Part shown: positions 48,501 through 63,479 of the stretch, in pieces
Numbering within the stretch: the stretch's first letter is position 1
Layout: each line of letters opens with the position of its first letter
Assembly (NCBI RefSeq): GCF_023856365.1
Contig: NC_064535.1
Span: forward strand, 10,374,363-10,438,362
DNA from: Brienomyrus brachyistius
Taxonomy: Eukaryota; Chordata; Actinopteri; Osteoglossiformes; Mormyridae
Direction of reading: 5' to 3'
DNA: 64,000 bases
The notes under the pieces: model-generated
What the model was told of the DNA's origin: nothing
Seen by the model: only the letters and a program-made list of their open reading frames with translations
Databases searched by the model: none
Program-made: the position numbers and the translations under genes

Positions 48501-49554
48501 TAATAGAGAGTGTCATCAGTATTACACACAACAGAGACAAGTTGCCTACTTGGATCTTACTCTTCAATCCAACTCATCCCACAGCAGCTTCACAGGGTTT
48601 AGGTTTGGGGGACTGCAGAAGCAATAGGCTCTAACCCCTGATGTGGTTATGATGATGTTATGATGTGAACATACATAACATACAAGTGAGGACAGATTGG
48701 GGGACAGTCAGCATCCATTGTCCTGGAAAGAGTTGCAGTTAAGGGCCCTGCTCAGTGGTCCAATAGGCATATGATAGAGACACGTACATTAACCTTCTGA
48801 GCTATGCACCATGTATTCAGTCGGGCTAATTCGCATCCTTGCCTAGTATGTTGTGTGCATGTGTACCCCAGCCAATCCAGGGTATACCCCTGCCTTATAC
48901 CATGTGTTGCCTGGGTTAGGCATTAGGTCCACTGTGATGCTGACCAGGAATAGTGGTTAGAGAGAATGAAGACGAATTCACTGCAGACAAAAAAGCACAA
49001 CCATACTTTGCCAGTGAGAAAAAAGTCATTTTGTTAACATTGTTTAAAACAAAATAGCCATGTCATGTTATTACATTAATATTTTGAGTAAACAATTTTG
49101 TAATATACAGACTAAAGGTAAAGACTGCAGATTAAGACAGTATAAATAAGTTAATGAAGGTGAAGCATGTTTCGCCCATTTTTGTAATGTTATATACGAG
49201 TATATAACCTAACTGAGTATGACAGGAAAAATCCGATGGAAAATGCAAGCTTCCAGCTGGGATTCAGTATAGTTTTGGTTTTTATACCGATAATAAGACT
49301 ATGCAGAGAGTAAGATAAGTCTGTGTAGTGAGTTCTAAAGTACTCAGAGATTTCCACACATCATTACGTTTTCTGTTTTAGGGAATGCGATCAACTTTCG
49401 TACAAAAGGACCGAAGTCAAAGGAGGAGCTTGTGTTTGCAGGCCGGCCGATATTCATTATTTGCCGAGTTCCTTTGCATCCGGAGTTGTACTTTAACAGA
49501 GATAACAGTACTGGTTCCCTTCACGAAAAAGTTTCATAGTTTAAGAGAAGGATA
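45511..49554. other. Head-to-head intergenic region of ARID5B and TMEM26
   Basis: The ARID5B promoter should lie just right of 45510 and the TMEM26 promoter just left of 49555 (CpG-bearing GGCCGGCCG near 49440). No CABCOCO1 exon is visible. The region contains a poly-G run (about 47022-47036), a degraded SINE tail with GGATGGATGG (about 47590-47748) and a TTTGGGTAAAAGCATCTGATAA repeat end (about 48265-48310). About 48840-48960 is another worn SINE-like piece. Confidence 0.45.
48255..48310 (+). repeat. 3' end of an old fish SINE/LINE-type repeat
   Basis: TTGCTTTGGGTAAAAGCATC followed by TGATAAATAAAT is close to a recurrent fish repeat end (GCTTTGGATAAAAGCGTCTG as I know it). The rest of the element is not recognisable. 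Confidence 0.45.
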
Positions 49555-52691
<3,137 letters not shown>

Positions 52692-52774
52692 GTAGAAATC
52701 TTGGAAAAAGATCCTGTGTAGAAAGGATTGTGCTGTAATAATATTGTATTTGACATCTTAATATATTATGTTTT

Positions 52775-53123
52775 GGGGCGGCATGGTGGTGCAGTGGTTA
52801 GCACTGTTGCCTCATACCTCTGGGACCTGGGTTCGAGTCTCCGCCTGGGTCACATGTGTGTGGAGTTTGCATGTTTTCCCCATGTCATTGTGGGGTTTCC
52901 TCTAGGTACGCCGGTTTCCCCCCACAGTCCAAAGACATGCTGAGGCTAATTGGAGTTACTAAATTGCCCGTAGGAGTGCATGTGTGAGTGAATGGTGTGT
53001 GAGTGTGCCCTGCGATGGGTTGGCCCCCCATCCTGGGTTGTTCCCTCCCTCATGCCATGGGATAGGCTCTGGACTCCCCGCAACCCAGTAGGATAAGTGG
53101 TTTGGAAGATGGATGGATGGATG
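52775..53123 (+). mobile_element. Full-length SINE just downstream of the TMEM26 stop
   Basis: Starts GGGGCGGCATGGTGGTGCAG, carries B box GGTTCGAGTC and ends in GATG repeats. It begins 84 bp past the stop, inside the probable 3' UTR (next AATAAA at 53336). The target duplication is unclear. Confidence 0.85.
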
Positions 53124-53335
53124 TTATCAAATTGAAATTTTTAAAACATAGGCATTTACGTTTGCATTTACAAATTCCGCAGCCACTTCCTGGGATAGTT
53201 ACTAGGCTGGATGTGACCTTAACCTAGAATTTATGTAAATTATATTTTAAATCCAGGAATATATTCACCTGTCAGAATTATATTTCAAGTTAAATATGTG
53301 CATGTCTTACATTTTTCCAAAATGATACAAAACAA

Positions 53336-53341
53336 AATAAA
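53336..53341 (+). terminator. Candidate TMEM26 poly(A) signal
   Basis: AATAAA 645 nt past the stop, beyond the SINE. It is the first strong candidate after the insertion. Confidence 0.35.
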
Positions 53342-53585
53342 ACAGTGTTGATATACATTTACTGTGTAATATCCATCATCATTGCTGATTACAGAAACAA
53401 AAAATAATTTGTATAAAAATAGTGATTACAATGTTATATTTTCAGTATTTTTTTAGCTATTTGCCCAAACTATAAATAGTAATGGGGTAATAAACAAATT
53501 TACGAAGCAATTTCAACGGACCATGCACATTATATAATGATTATTACATTGTAAAGTGAGTTATTTTAATCCAGGGAACATGTAG

Positions 53586-53767
53586 AAAAAAACATTTTAC
53601 TACACAAATATATTGTTTTTGCATGTCAAATAACACTTGAATCAATGATTGGAGTTGACACTGCAATTAACGAACAATCCCAAATGTAAACTGCAACTAC
53701 TAACAGTGTAACATTCTAGTTGGATTGTAAGGTCATATGATGATGACCAAGATCTCTATAGGAACTG
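53586..53767 (+). repeat. Left copy of a dispersed direct repeat
   Basis: It shares AACATTTTACTACACA, GCAACTACTAACAGTGTAAC and ATGATGATGACC...TAGGAACTG with 54647-54830 in the same order and orientation. The two copies flank a Tc1-like fragment. Confidence 0.7.
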
Positions 53768-53944
53768 TGACCTAAACTCGAGACTTAAGTGTCACGGAGC
53801 TGAGCTTTGTGGAAGAGCCCAGTAACAGATAAGGATGCAATTTTGTTCAGTTGATTTATTCCAAATGTTATTTCTTACTTTCCCATTTACCCATTTCCTT
53901 GGTTCTGACATCAATGGTTTAGCTTGCATACAAACACACTATAG

Positions 53945-54431
53945 TACAGTCACGTGAAAAAAGTTAGGTCTTCTTTCAAATTATATCTGTAGATAGAAAG
54001 CGATGTAATTGCATCACCTATGCAAAAAACAAGGAAATTACCCAAGATGCAAATTCATACTGAGGAAAAAAGTCAGTACACCCTATGCCTTAATAGGTAG
54101 CATTTCCTCCTTTGCCTTTTCTTGGTAGATTTACTGGAATGTCATGTTGCATGGTCCACCCCCACTTCTGCTTCAACTTCTTGACAGATGTTTTCACATT
54201 GTCCTCAAGCACCCTCTGATATGATGAAGAATTCATAGTGGATTCTATGATGATGAGCTGGCCAGGATCTGCTGCAGCAAAGCAGCCCCAAATCGTATAG
54301 TCTTGAATGCATATAGTCTTGAAGACAAGCCCAAATTCACAATCAGTGTTATACAGCAAGCAAAGGTCTGAATGGAAAAAGTATACACTAATGTAGGTTG
54401 AGAGGTGAGAGATCAGGGAATTTCTAGACAA
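53945..54431 (-). pseudogene. Tc1-like transposase fragment
   Basis: The left end CAGTCACGTGAAAAAAGTTA resembles a Tc1 terminal repeat. The minus-strand frame reads NSSSYQRVLEDNVKTSVKKL and then MQHD, where the QQDNDPKHTS catalytic motif would follow. The frame shifts there. No right terminal repeat was found. Confidence 0.7.
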
Positions 54432-54646
54432 AATGCTAAGTCAGGGACAATGGGAACTTAAAACAATATTGTGACGAGTAAGATTTGAGAGTAATTCAAG
54501 AAAAAGATTTGACTTGTATTTACTGAATGCAATGGAACAGGGCAAATGACTTAGTATCAATTTCGTTGGAGCAGGTAGGACAGTTTCTAGTCCTAGTTGC
54601 GCCATCTTTGGTTTGACATCTTTCGTATTGTTTTCGAGCATAAGCG

Positions 54647-54830
54647 ACAAAAAACATTTCACTACACACATATAGTGTATGTTTGTGCATGTGACATAGA
54701 TCTTGAGTCAAGAATTGCTGTTATTGAAATTAATAAACAAGGCAAAAAGTACGCTGCAACTGCTAACAGCATAACATTCTAGTTTCAATATAAGGTCATA
54801 GGATGATGATCTGGATATACATAGGAACTG
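54647..54830 (+). repeat. Right copy of a dispersed direct repeat
   Basis: Partner of 53586-53767, roughly three-quarters identical by eye. TGTTTGTGCATGTGACATAG resembles the 3' end of a common fish repeat. Confidence 0.7.
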
Positions 54831-55139
54831 AATCAATGTAATAAATGCATTACTTTTGTTTACTTTCACTCTGGTTAAGTTAGGCTAGTCATCTACTTTC
54901 ACATTTTATTAAAGCTGCTAGGATACTGAGCAATATCTGGCCTCTACCCCTTCTTTCACAGCTTCAGCCATTTTGCCTCCTTCATAGACCACATTTACCA
55001 GCTGCAGAGATGATGTACAAAACTGAGGAAATGAAATCAGAGGATGCCTGTGGATTTTTCACAATGGAATTTGGTGTACGTGCGTGTCTTCCACATCCTG
55101 TGATCTCATATAGAAATGCTGTGAGTTAAGGAGCTATTT

Positions 55140-57260
55140 TGGCTAAATGCAAAGCTGAAACCCTCTCCTCAACCTCCAGCAACGGCAACTTGGACGAGCC
55201 CGAGGAGGAAGACAGTAAGGAGGACGTAGGTGTACGGATGGCCCCACTGGTGTGGATGCCATGGTGGCCATCCTATGGCAGCAGGGAGGACCTACTGGTA
55301 CCGCTTCCCCCGGTCACAGTAGGCTCCTGCAGGGTTGAGCTAGCTGTGGACCTGTCCACTAGCTCCCCGTGGTGGACGGATGTGGAGGTGGGAGACACAG
55401 GCAGTACTCATCGAAGTAGAGAACCCTATCCCCAGCCTGGTTTCCCTCCCAGTGCCAGGGGACTCCCTGAAGCTCTCCTCCCATTCCCCTCGGTGGTGGT
55501 AAAGACAGTGTAGAACAGCTGCTCCCATGCCAGGGTTCCTCCTTCTGGACCCAGAGTTTGTTCTCGGTGATATCCCCGCTGAACCCATCCTGATTGCAGG
55601 TGAGATCCTCAGGCTTGACCGGGCTACTGCAGAGGTTTCAGAGCTTGTTGCACCCGATCTAAAGCTACAGGCTGAGCCCCCCGCGGTGGGCCAGACAATG
55701 TCCCTAGCTCTTGGCTGGTGTCATCATTGGAGTAGGTACCTGGACCTGCTTGAAGACCCAAGGAGCAGGCCATCTGGTGCTGATGTGTGGACTAGCTCAG
55801 CTGGAGGGCTGGCTGTTGAAGTTTGCCCTGGGAGCCGATTCCAGAGAGATAGACCTGATTGAGTAACACTTGCAAACTACTCAGGACCTGGTGTGAGCAT
55901 CACCTGCAGTGTAGACTCCCAACCTGGAGAGCCTGTGATTACACCATCCTCGAATGAGTCTCTGTCACTTCGCCGCAGCCACTCCACCGGTCTTTCAGAG
56001 GTTTCTGAGCTCCTCCCATCTCCCAAGATCCCCACTAAGCTCCGCCTGTCTTCCAAGGTGTCCAAGCTCCGCCCACCTCCCAAGGCCCCGGCCCAGCCTT
56101 GTTTGTCACCAGGCATCCCTGCTCGGAATTTGTTGGCTCTTGCCTGCTGCTCTCCTCCCGAGCTGCCAGAGCCCAACCCTGTTTTTGTCCTCAGGTTCAA
56201 CCGTGCTGCAAAGAGTATCCAGGTATATACCACAACCGACCCAGGAAGGGCCATAGCTGCACCCAGTCTTGGAGGGATTGTGGCCAATTCTGGTGAGAGC
56301 CCCACCTTGCCTGTAAAACCTGTCCATGCCTCCATGGTGTCCCCAGAGCTCAATCCCTGCTCACCAGCGCTTCTGACCTTGAAGGCGACTTCCCCAACAT
56401 TGCAGCCAGGAATCCTGGTTCAGCCCCACTCACCACCATACACCTCATAGGATCCGGCTCTATTTCTTGGTCCCTAACCAACGCCCACTTCACTTCCCGG
56501 GGTCACCCAGACGCCCTGTTCATTATCCCTAGATGCCCCATTTGTGCCTGTCCCACTAGCACCTGCTTCATCGGTTCCTGCTGGTCCATCAGTGCCTATG
56601 GTCGTGCTGGTATCTGCTTCATCTCCGGTCGGTGCCCTGGTGTCTGTCCTGTCCCACGTAGGTCACTGCCTGCCGATCCCTGGGCCTCCTCTAGCCTGAA
56701 GAGGAGAGACTCAAGTGAGACCCAGCCAGGGGGTCTTCAGTGGAACCCTCTTAGCCCAGTTCAGAGCCCCGTTTCAGGGACCCTCTTTACCACTCGTAGT
56801 ATGTGCCATCTCAAGTCCCAGAACAGTTAGGTAGGTAAACAGGCCCAGGAAAGGAGCAGGCAGGGTCTCTGTCCAGGAGAGGATGACGAGGACACACTGT
56901 CCAGGCTAACCACATAGATCCTGACCCACCCGGCACTGTCCACGCGGACCTGATGGAGAAAACCCACTGCACTCTCTAACCCCAGAGTGGCCCTGCCTAC
57001 CCTGGTCTGCCTCGTCCCCTTTTGGTGTTCTCTGGGCACTTGTCTTGCGGTATTGTCCATCTGGTGTTTTGTCCTGCCCTGTTCCACACTCTCCCATTGC
57101 AGTGCATGTATAGCCTGTTGTGTTCTCCGCATGTCCTTAGTCCTACCCAGGCTCATTGTGTCCGTACTGTGTTGTGCCTTGTTCTGCTGTGCCATCCAGT
57201 CCAGTGCCCCTGTTGTTCCTTACCCTGTTTGGTCCCTGCAGGCCAAGGCCGGGTTACAGA
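55140..57260. other. GC-rich block of unknown origin with overlapping open frames
   Basis: A sharp switch from AT-rich flanks to GC-rich DNA spans about 2.1 kb. Open frames of 80-185 codons occur on both strands, rich in Pro, Ser and Leu. Degenerate short repeats are visible (TCCAAGCTCCGCCCACCTCC and relatives near 56030-56100; CCTGCTTCATCGGTTCC relatives near 56560-56640). I recognise no domain. It could be the internal part of a decayed retroelement. It is unlikely to be a host gene. Confidence 0.4.
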
Positions 57261-58048
57261 TTTAAAAGCTATCACACATTCTTACAAACATATTTAAGTT
57301 ACTCTCAAAACGCGGGAAGGAAAAGGGAAATGAGGGTTACGAAAATAATGCTATTCCCTATGGGGATCCTGGCTGATTGTTATCAAGTCAGCTGTTAGCA
57401 TTTTCCTTTCTATAAACTGGGCATTGTGTAGCAAGCAAGTCATGCAAACATTAATCTGAACTCAAAATTCAATTGTATCAAATGTTTGCAATTAATATTT
57501 TTGCCCCATAACTGATAGAATTGAACATTATGTAAAAGCCCACACATGTACAAAATGTACAAAAATAGCCATCTGCCCAGAGTCATTGCCTTGTATGAAG
57601 GCCTATGGCAGCAATTATGGCTGTGAGTCTTTGTATGTGCATGAACTTTGCATTTTTATTAGCTTTTGTTTTTTATTTTCTATGACTTCCTACAGAACTA
57701 TGTGAAGAATGCCAAGACTACAAAATCCTCTTTTACTGTCTCCGTGTCAGTCACATGGTTTTTAGCACATTATCATCATCACTTATTTGTTCCACAGAGG
57801 CCCCAGTGTTTGCATTTGGAAAATGTTTCATACTTTCATTGCTCTAAGATCTGCAGTGTAGCGTCAGCATTATAACAGGCCAATTGGTCTCCTCTTTAAC
57901 AAATGCTCATCTCAGCTTCATAGTTGGAGTTTTTTTTCTATAGCAAAGAACACATTGGACTGGAAATACAGAAGTAATCGTTATTATATATCAATAATCT
58001 TTAAAAAAAAACTGCTTAAATATGCAAAGCAAATTCTTTATTTTTCTG
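57261..58048. other. AT-rich stretch without recognised feature
   Basis: No gene or clear repeat end. The small frames lack familiar motifs. Confidence 0.4.
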
Positions 58049-58133
58049 CATAGTTGTGGCGAAAAGTTTTGAGAATGACACAGATATTGGTTTAGACAAA
58101 GTTTGTTGTTTCAGTGACTGTTTGTGAGATGTT

Positions 58134-58378
58134 TCTATTGTCATGACCTCCTTGTCCAATCCTCCCGTGTGCCACGCCCCTCATCAACCTCGTGTGAAAT
58201 CCCGATGTCATCAGCTGTTTCTTGTTATTTCCAGTCTTGTCTTTCAGTCCGCGTTTTCCCAGCCATGTCATTAAAGTTTGTACCGTGTTGTTCCTCATTT
58301 AGCCTTCTGCAAATAAATCCCTTGTTTTGGATCCCTGTTTCCCCACTTCTTGCTCGTCCGACCGGTCATTACATCTAT
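58134..58378 (+). mobile_element. Solo LTR, 235 bp, with 5-bp target duplication
   Basis: The body is 58139-58373. It starts TGTCATGACC and ends GGTCATTACA, an imperfect 10-bp inverted terminal pair with the TG...CA rule. TCTAT occurs at 58134-58138 and 58374-58378. AATAAA lies inside at about 58312. No internal retroelement sequence adjoins it, as expected after LTR-LTR recombination. It sits inside the Tc1-like element, so it is younger. Confidence 0.8.
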
Positions 58379-59229
58379 GGTATACTGAAGTAAAATTACA
58401 CGCATTTCAAAAGTGGCAAAGACTTTTACTGACATTTCCATTAAGTTTATGCAAAGAGTCAATATTTGCAGTGTTGGCCCTTCTTTTTCAAGACTTCTGC
58501 AATTGGCCCTGTCTGCTGTCAATCAACCTCTGGGGCATCCTGACTGATGGCAGCACATTCTTGCATAATCAATGCTTGGAGTTTGTCAGAATTTGTGGGT
58601 TTTTGTTTGTCCACTCGCCTCTTGAGGACAAATTCTCAACTGGATTAAGGTCTGGGGAGTTTCCTGGCCATGCACCCAAAATGTCGATGTTTGTTCCCCA
58701 AACGAAACACTTTTGCCTTATGGCACGGTGCTCCATCACGCTGGAAAAAACATTGTTCATCACTAAACTGTTCTTGGATGGTTGTAAGAAGTTGCTCTCT
58801 GAGGATGTTTTGGTACCGTTCTTTATTGATGGCTGTGTTTTTAGACAAAATTGTGAGGGAGCCCACTCCCTTGGCTGAGAAGCAACCCCACACATGAATG
58901 GTGATCTCAGGATACTTTACTGTTGGCATGACACAGGACTGATGGTAGCGCTCACTTTTTCTTCTGCTGACAATTTTTTTTTCCCAGATTCCCTGAACAA
59001 TCGGATAGGGGATTCATCAGAGAAAATTACTTTGCTCAAGTCCTCAGCAGTCCAATCCCTGTACCTTTTGCAGAATATCAGTTTTTCTCTGAGAGAAGTG
59101 GTTTCTTTTTTGCCCTTCATGACACCAGGCCATCCTCCAAAAGCCTTTGCCTCTCTGTGCATGCAGATGCCCTCACACCTGCCTGCTGCCATTCCTGAGC
59201 GAGCTCTGCACTGGTGGTGCCCCCAATCC

Positions 59230-59715
59230 TGCAGTAACGCTGAATGCACAGAGACGAGGCAGACCCCGAAATGCAGGAGACTGATCTATTTATTTTAAAG
59301 CCGGGTGCACCAAAAGTCCAAGGGATAAGGCAAGCAGATAGTCGGGGGGAAAGCTGGTGGTCGAAATGCGGGTGAGTCAGTCCTACGAAGATAGACGAGA
59401 CATGGAGACGACGGGCCAGGAAGCAGGACGGAGGCAGATTAGGACGACAGGGCAGGGAAGGCAGGCAGGAACGGGAAGGCAGGCAGGCAGGCAGGCAGAG
59501 TCGACCGGGGAAGCAGGACAGGCACAACGGCAGGACACGGAGAGGCAGGCAGGGCAGGAGGGCAAGACACAAGACAGAGAAATGCTTAACAAGTGTCATC
59601 AGGAATGGCAACAATACTTCGCAACTTTGGGAGCTTGTTGTGAGGATAAGTAGCCTGATCTGATTGGGATACTCGACCGCTCCTGTGCTGCCCCGCCCCT
59701 AGGGGCGTGAAACCT
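59230..59715 (-). mobile_element. Second foreign segment inside the Tc1-like element, LTR-like
   Basis: Transposase sequence stops near 59230 and resumes near 59720. The segment between, read on the minus strand, starts CACGCCCCTAGGGGCGGGG, carries AATAAATAGATCAG and ends CATTCAGCGTTAC. This suggests an LTR with worn TGTCACGC/GCGTTACA ends. A GGCA-repeat (about 59460-59500) lies within. Part of the host transposase seems lost at the junction and no target duplication is visible. Confidence 0.5.
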
Positions 59716-60254
59716 TGATCCAATAAATGGTTGATTTAGGTGCAATCTTACTAGCAGCAATATCCTTGACCGTGAAGCCCTTTCTGTGCAAAGCAATGAT
59801 GACTGCACATGTTTCCTTGCAGGTAACCATGGTTAACAGAGGAAGAACAATGAACCCTCCTTTTAAAGCATCCAGTCTGCTATTCTAATTCAATCAGCAT
59901 GACAGAGTGATCTCCAGCCTTTATTTCTGAACATTCAAGCTTGATTTGATTATATATTTATATCCGACAATTTAGAAAACTTCGATCACTTTTCGAACAG
60001 TTTTGCTTTTTATATCTGTTGAATTACTAATACTGTCAAATAATAGACACAAGCATTGTAGCTTTAAGTTAATGAAAATAAAATGACCTAAAGAGAAAGC
60101 TAGTTTTTCTGGCTTTGTCCAGAGGGAAGAAGAGTGTTCAGTGGTGACAGGAGTCCCTGTCAATCAGGGGTTTCTGCAGCTAAAGACAGAGAACAACCCA
60201 GAAACAGAGAGAACACACAACAACCCAAGTAATGCACAAATCAAACTGAGGGTA

Positions 60255-60276
60255 CGGAGCCCCGATCCTGATATGA
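60255..60276 (-). other. Possible LTR terminus
   Basis: Read on the minus strand, TGTCATATCAGGATCGGGGC has the look of an LTR start. The other end is not found, so it is recorded only as a possible remnant. Confidence 0.2.
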
Positions 60277-60708
60277 CAATAAAAATTATATATATAATGG
60301 GAACAAATTAATAAAACGTGACCATGATGCATATCAGATTTATGTCATAGGTGGGGTGTCATGTGAGGATCATCAGCAAGCCAAACTAATAAAAAAATAT
60401 GCAAAATCATCCAAACAAAAGACTCTTACATGAGCTCATGACTAAGATTAAGATCAACTTAATTGAGCCCAGGGGTAAATTCTGGCACATGCGGCAGTAG
60501 GAAGATAGTGCCCAACAGGCAAGGTGCAAAGGCGGTACACATAGTGCAATCAAAGTAAACGTAGCGCAAAGACATTTAAAAAAATGCATCATAAATAAAT
60601 GAAATATTCCCAAAAACAGGATGTGATGCTAAACATATATTTAAGGGTAAGAATAATGATTATGAGTAATGTCATGATTGGACATGGTCAATGACAATTC
60701 TGCTTGTT

Positions 60709-60932
60709 CTCCTTGCACCACAAGACAGTTCTTGACTTATCTCCATTGCCGATGTATCCTACAACAGAGGAGTCATGAGACAACTGCTATGGATGGCATG
60801 AGCTGGTGTGGCAGTGGATGTCCGACATGTAGGGGACAAACGAGAAGGGGGACAGGATGGTTCCCTGAGGTGCCCCGGTGTTGCTCACCATCAACTCCGA
60901 CACAAAGTCCTGGAGCTTCACAAACTGCCATC
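60709..60932 (-). pseudogene. LINE reverse-transcriptase fragment (CR1/L2/Rex1-like)
   Basis: The minus strand encodes FVSELMVSNTGAPQGTILSP and then HDSSVVGYIGNG. These correspond to RT motifs TGxPQGxxLSPxLF and FSDDSAVVG of fish non-LTR retrotransposons. An in-frame stop and Asp loss in the catalytic DD show it is dead. Flanks are not assignable. Confidence 0.75.
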
Positions 60933-62107
60933 TACACTTAAGTAGACTAAGGCTTCATCTGGAAGGGAGGCCTACACAAGACTGAACAGCAAGTGCCAAT
61001 GGCTGGCTGTTTGTACAGCAACAGGAACACATTATATGCTGCCAGTTTTTCGCATTGCACCATAATGCATACACAGACAAAACAATGTTTATAGCCTATT
61101 AAAGTGAATAATATGTTTCTTGTTTAAGAAACATAGAATGGTAATCATTCAAAACTGTTTTAAATAGCCTTGTACCAGGCAAAATTATGCTTTTGTATAC
61201 CAATCACTCTTTATCTTACAACCTCTTATCCCAGTCAGGGTCACAGAGGAATCCACTATCTATTTGTATACGATAAATGTTACATCCCCTTGAATAGCTT
61301 TGTGGGGTGGCTGCATTGCTACGTTGTCTTTGTTTCGCTGTCCATTTTTTTTGTTCTCCCTCTCTTCTCTCTGTGCTTTTTCCCCATTTGATTGATCTAT
61401 GCTCCTGTCCATCAACTGGCTCATCCAATCAACACCCTTTACATAACGTATAAAGGTCTTTGTCACCCATCGTTGAAAACTGGATAGTGATTTTGTAAAA
61501 CTTTTCCTGGTCTGTGGTTTAGTTTATATTTGTTACTTGTTTCTATTCTTTTGTCAATTCTTTAAGAGCAGGACTGGGACTAGCCTGTGCACTCCATCCC
61601 CAGGAGGGTATTTTGCTACAAACACTAACAAAGAGGCAGATGCCACCCTCTGTATGCATTTTGGTTAGTTAGAATAGGAAGCATTATTTTGGTTTGTTAA
61701 AACATTAAAGTTAATCTTCAATTTGTAGTTAGTTCTAGTTTGGATGTATTTATTTCATTTCTTTGGATCACCTGTGGTCCCTACCTGTGTCTGAGATGTA
61801 CTCCACCTCTGTTCCCCTGTGCAGGAGTGTCTAGAGTGTACCAAGGCCAAGGATCATAGCCCATATGTCCTACATGCCCACCCCGCATATTCTGTCCTAT
61901 CTTAGAATCCCTTTTCCTTTGTGACCACATTGAGAAAAGAAAGGCAGTCATGTAGTCCCTAAATATTCAACGTTAGTACAGGATGTTTGTTCCTGGTCCC
62001 TCGTTAATGGTTTTGCTCTTGTTTTCCAGGTCCTGTGCTCCTGGTCTCGTCCTGTCCGCTGCTCCCCTTGGGGGACGCCCAGAGTGTGTGTCTTTCGGGG
62101 TGGGTTC
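60933..62107. other. AT-rich, probably repeat-derived, no gene recognised
   Basis: Contains small open frames near 61170-61470 with no recognised motif. Composition becomes GC-richer towards 61800. Confidence 0.35.
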
Positions 62108-62383
62108 TGATATGACCTACGCGTCCAGTCCTCGTGTGTGCCTCGCCCAGCTCGTCCGATCCTCGTGTGCTTCCCCGACTGTGCCCAGCTCTTTCCTGTT
62201 CATTTTGCCTTGTCTTGTGTATATCGGTCTGCGTCTGAGTCAGTTCCCCAGAACGGTCATTAACCTTTGTGCTTTGTTGTTCCGTGCCTCCCCCGTGTCC
62301 TTAATAAACCACCGTATAAGGACTTTGACCTGTCAGCCTTGTCATTGCTCGCTGCCTGCCCGACGGACAGCGAGACTATAACA
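62108..62383 (+). mobile_element. LTR-like segment
   Basis: GC-rich DNA starts TGATATGACC, holds TTAATAAACC at about 62300 and ends GAGACTATAACA. A candidate TG...CA boundary is present, but the flanking 5-mers (GGTTC, AGTTT) match at only three positions. Confidence 0.35.
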
Positions 62384-62549
62384 AGTTTCAGTCTAATATT
62401 TCGTGTGATGCTTCCTCTGAAGCTCCATGAATTTGCAGGAATGCTGCCAGTCCTGTCATCAACACTGACATCTCCACTTCCACTTCTGCCCCTAAACTCG
62501 GTGTATTGCATGTGACCTGAGGTCTGCAGCCAGTCTCTGACTCTAACAT

Positions 62550-62604
62550 CAGGATTCTGACGTTTTTCTCAGAATTCTGACTTTTTTTTTCAGAGTTCTG
62601 ACTG
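62550..62604. repeat. Short tandem array of a CAGAATTCTGAC-type unit
   Basis: Three units (CAGGATTCTGAC, CAGAATTCTGAC, CAGAGTTCTGAC) are spaced by T-rich runs of 7-10 nt. The core AGAATTCT is palindromic. Confidence 0.7.
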
Positions 62605-63479
62605 TGGACTTAAACTAAGAAAAAAGAACACTATGAATTTAAAAAATATCTGAAGATGCATCGCTCACATCTTGCTGATGCTTCATCATGTTAAGTTAGC
62701 TAATTAAACTACTCCACTGCGCTAATGTTAGCTAACAAAAAAAATTCTATCAAGGTTCGCTACAGTAGTTGACTTATAAAGCAGGAGCGGAAATTGTTAT
62801 GCTTATCTAAGATAAGATTAGTAAAAAGCCAGCTGGCTACAGCAGCTGTCTCTTAGCATGTAATTGTGGCACGAACATTTCTGTCAACATTTTGGTTTGC
62901 TCCATTTTAAACTTAACTGACCGATATGAGAAAATGGCTGGTTTTTCCCATTTCATCATTTCAAGTTTTACCTCTCATGTCCTAATAAGTATTTGAAAAA
63001 AACTGGAGAGATCAGGGAACTTAGTCGGGGGTTAGCATGCTTGGCTGTATGTGCATTTGGGGAGAATCATAATAAGTCAGATGAACAGTTGCTCTGTGGA
63101 GGTAAGGAGTATGGTGGCAGGAGGGGCCAGTGGATTGCCAAGGACTGGATTCCAGTACCTAAACGTCAAAAGTATGTGATAGTGATGTTAAACCATGCCA
63201 TGGGCCCAGCATTTAAGGGAGAATGTAACCTACAGCCAGCAGGACAAGTTCGAAGCTATAGAAAAAAATCAACCCACTAGGCACCTCTGTTTCAATGTTC
63301 CTTGGATATGTACTAGACACAGGTGTCACAATGCACTATTCCCAGTATCTGTCCTCTTCATCGTCATTCGACTGGTGCAGTGTTGCCCTTGTCAATTATC
63401 CACTGGACCAGCAGGGTGGGCGGTAACAAAAATAGTTTTCTCTAATCTTTATAAATGGAACAGTATGCAAACATACACG
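62605..63479. other. No recognised feature
   Basis: Mixed AT-rich sequence with small frames on the plus strand (about 62993-63280) that resemble no family I know. Confidence 0.35.

Larger units (their letters stand above)
58049..59925 (-). pseudogene. Tc1-like transposon with nested insertions, inactive
   Basis: The left end TTGTGGCGAAAAGTTTTGAG matches a known Tc1-like terminal repeat. The minus-strand pieces read in order. An N-terminal part is near 59720-59830. A middle part is at 58917-59249 (KVIFSDESPIRLF). The catalytic part is at 58569-58929 (HVWGCFSAKGVGSL, FFQRDGAPCHKAKV, WPGNSPDLNPVENL). Frameshifts separate them. A solo LTR interrupts the left and another element the right part. 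The right terminal repeat is missing. Confidence 0.85.

Noticed and set aside
45520..49550. CABCOCO1 expected between ARID5B and TMEM26
   Set aside because: Read on both strands, no exon with recognisable similarity; absence is provisional without a search.
55893..56450. 185-codon frame as a host gene
   Set aside because: Low-complexity Pro/Ser composition, competing frames on the other strand and retroelement surroundings; no domain seen.
59455..59560. CRISPR-like repeat array
   Set aside because: GGCA microsatellite without spacers, in a vertebrate genome.
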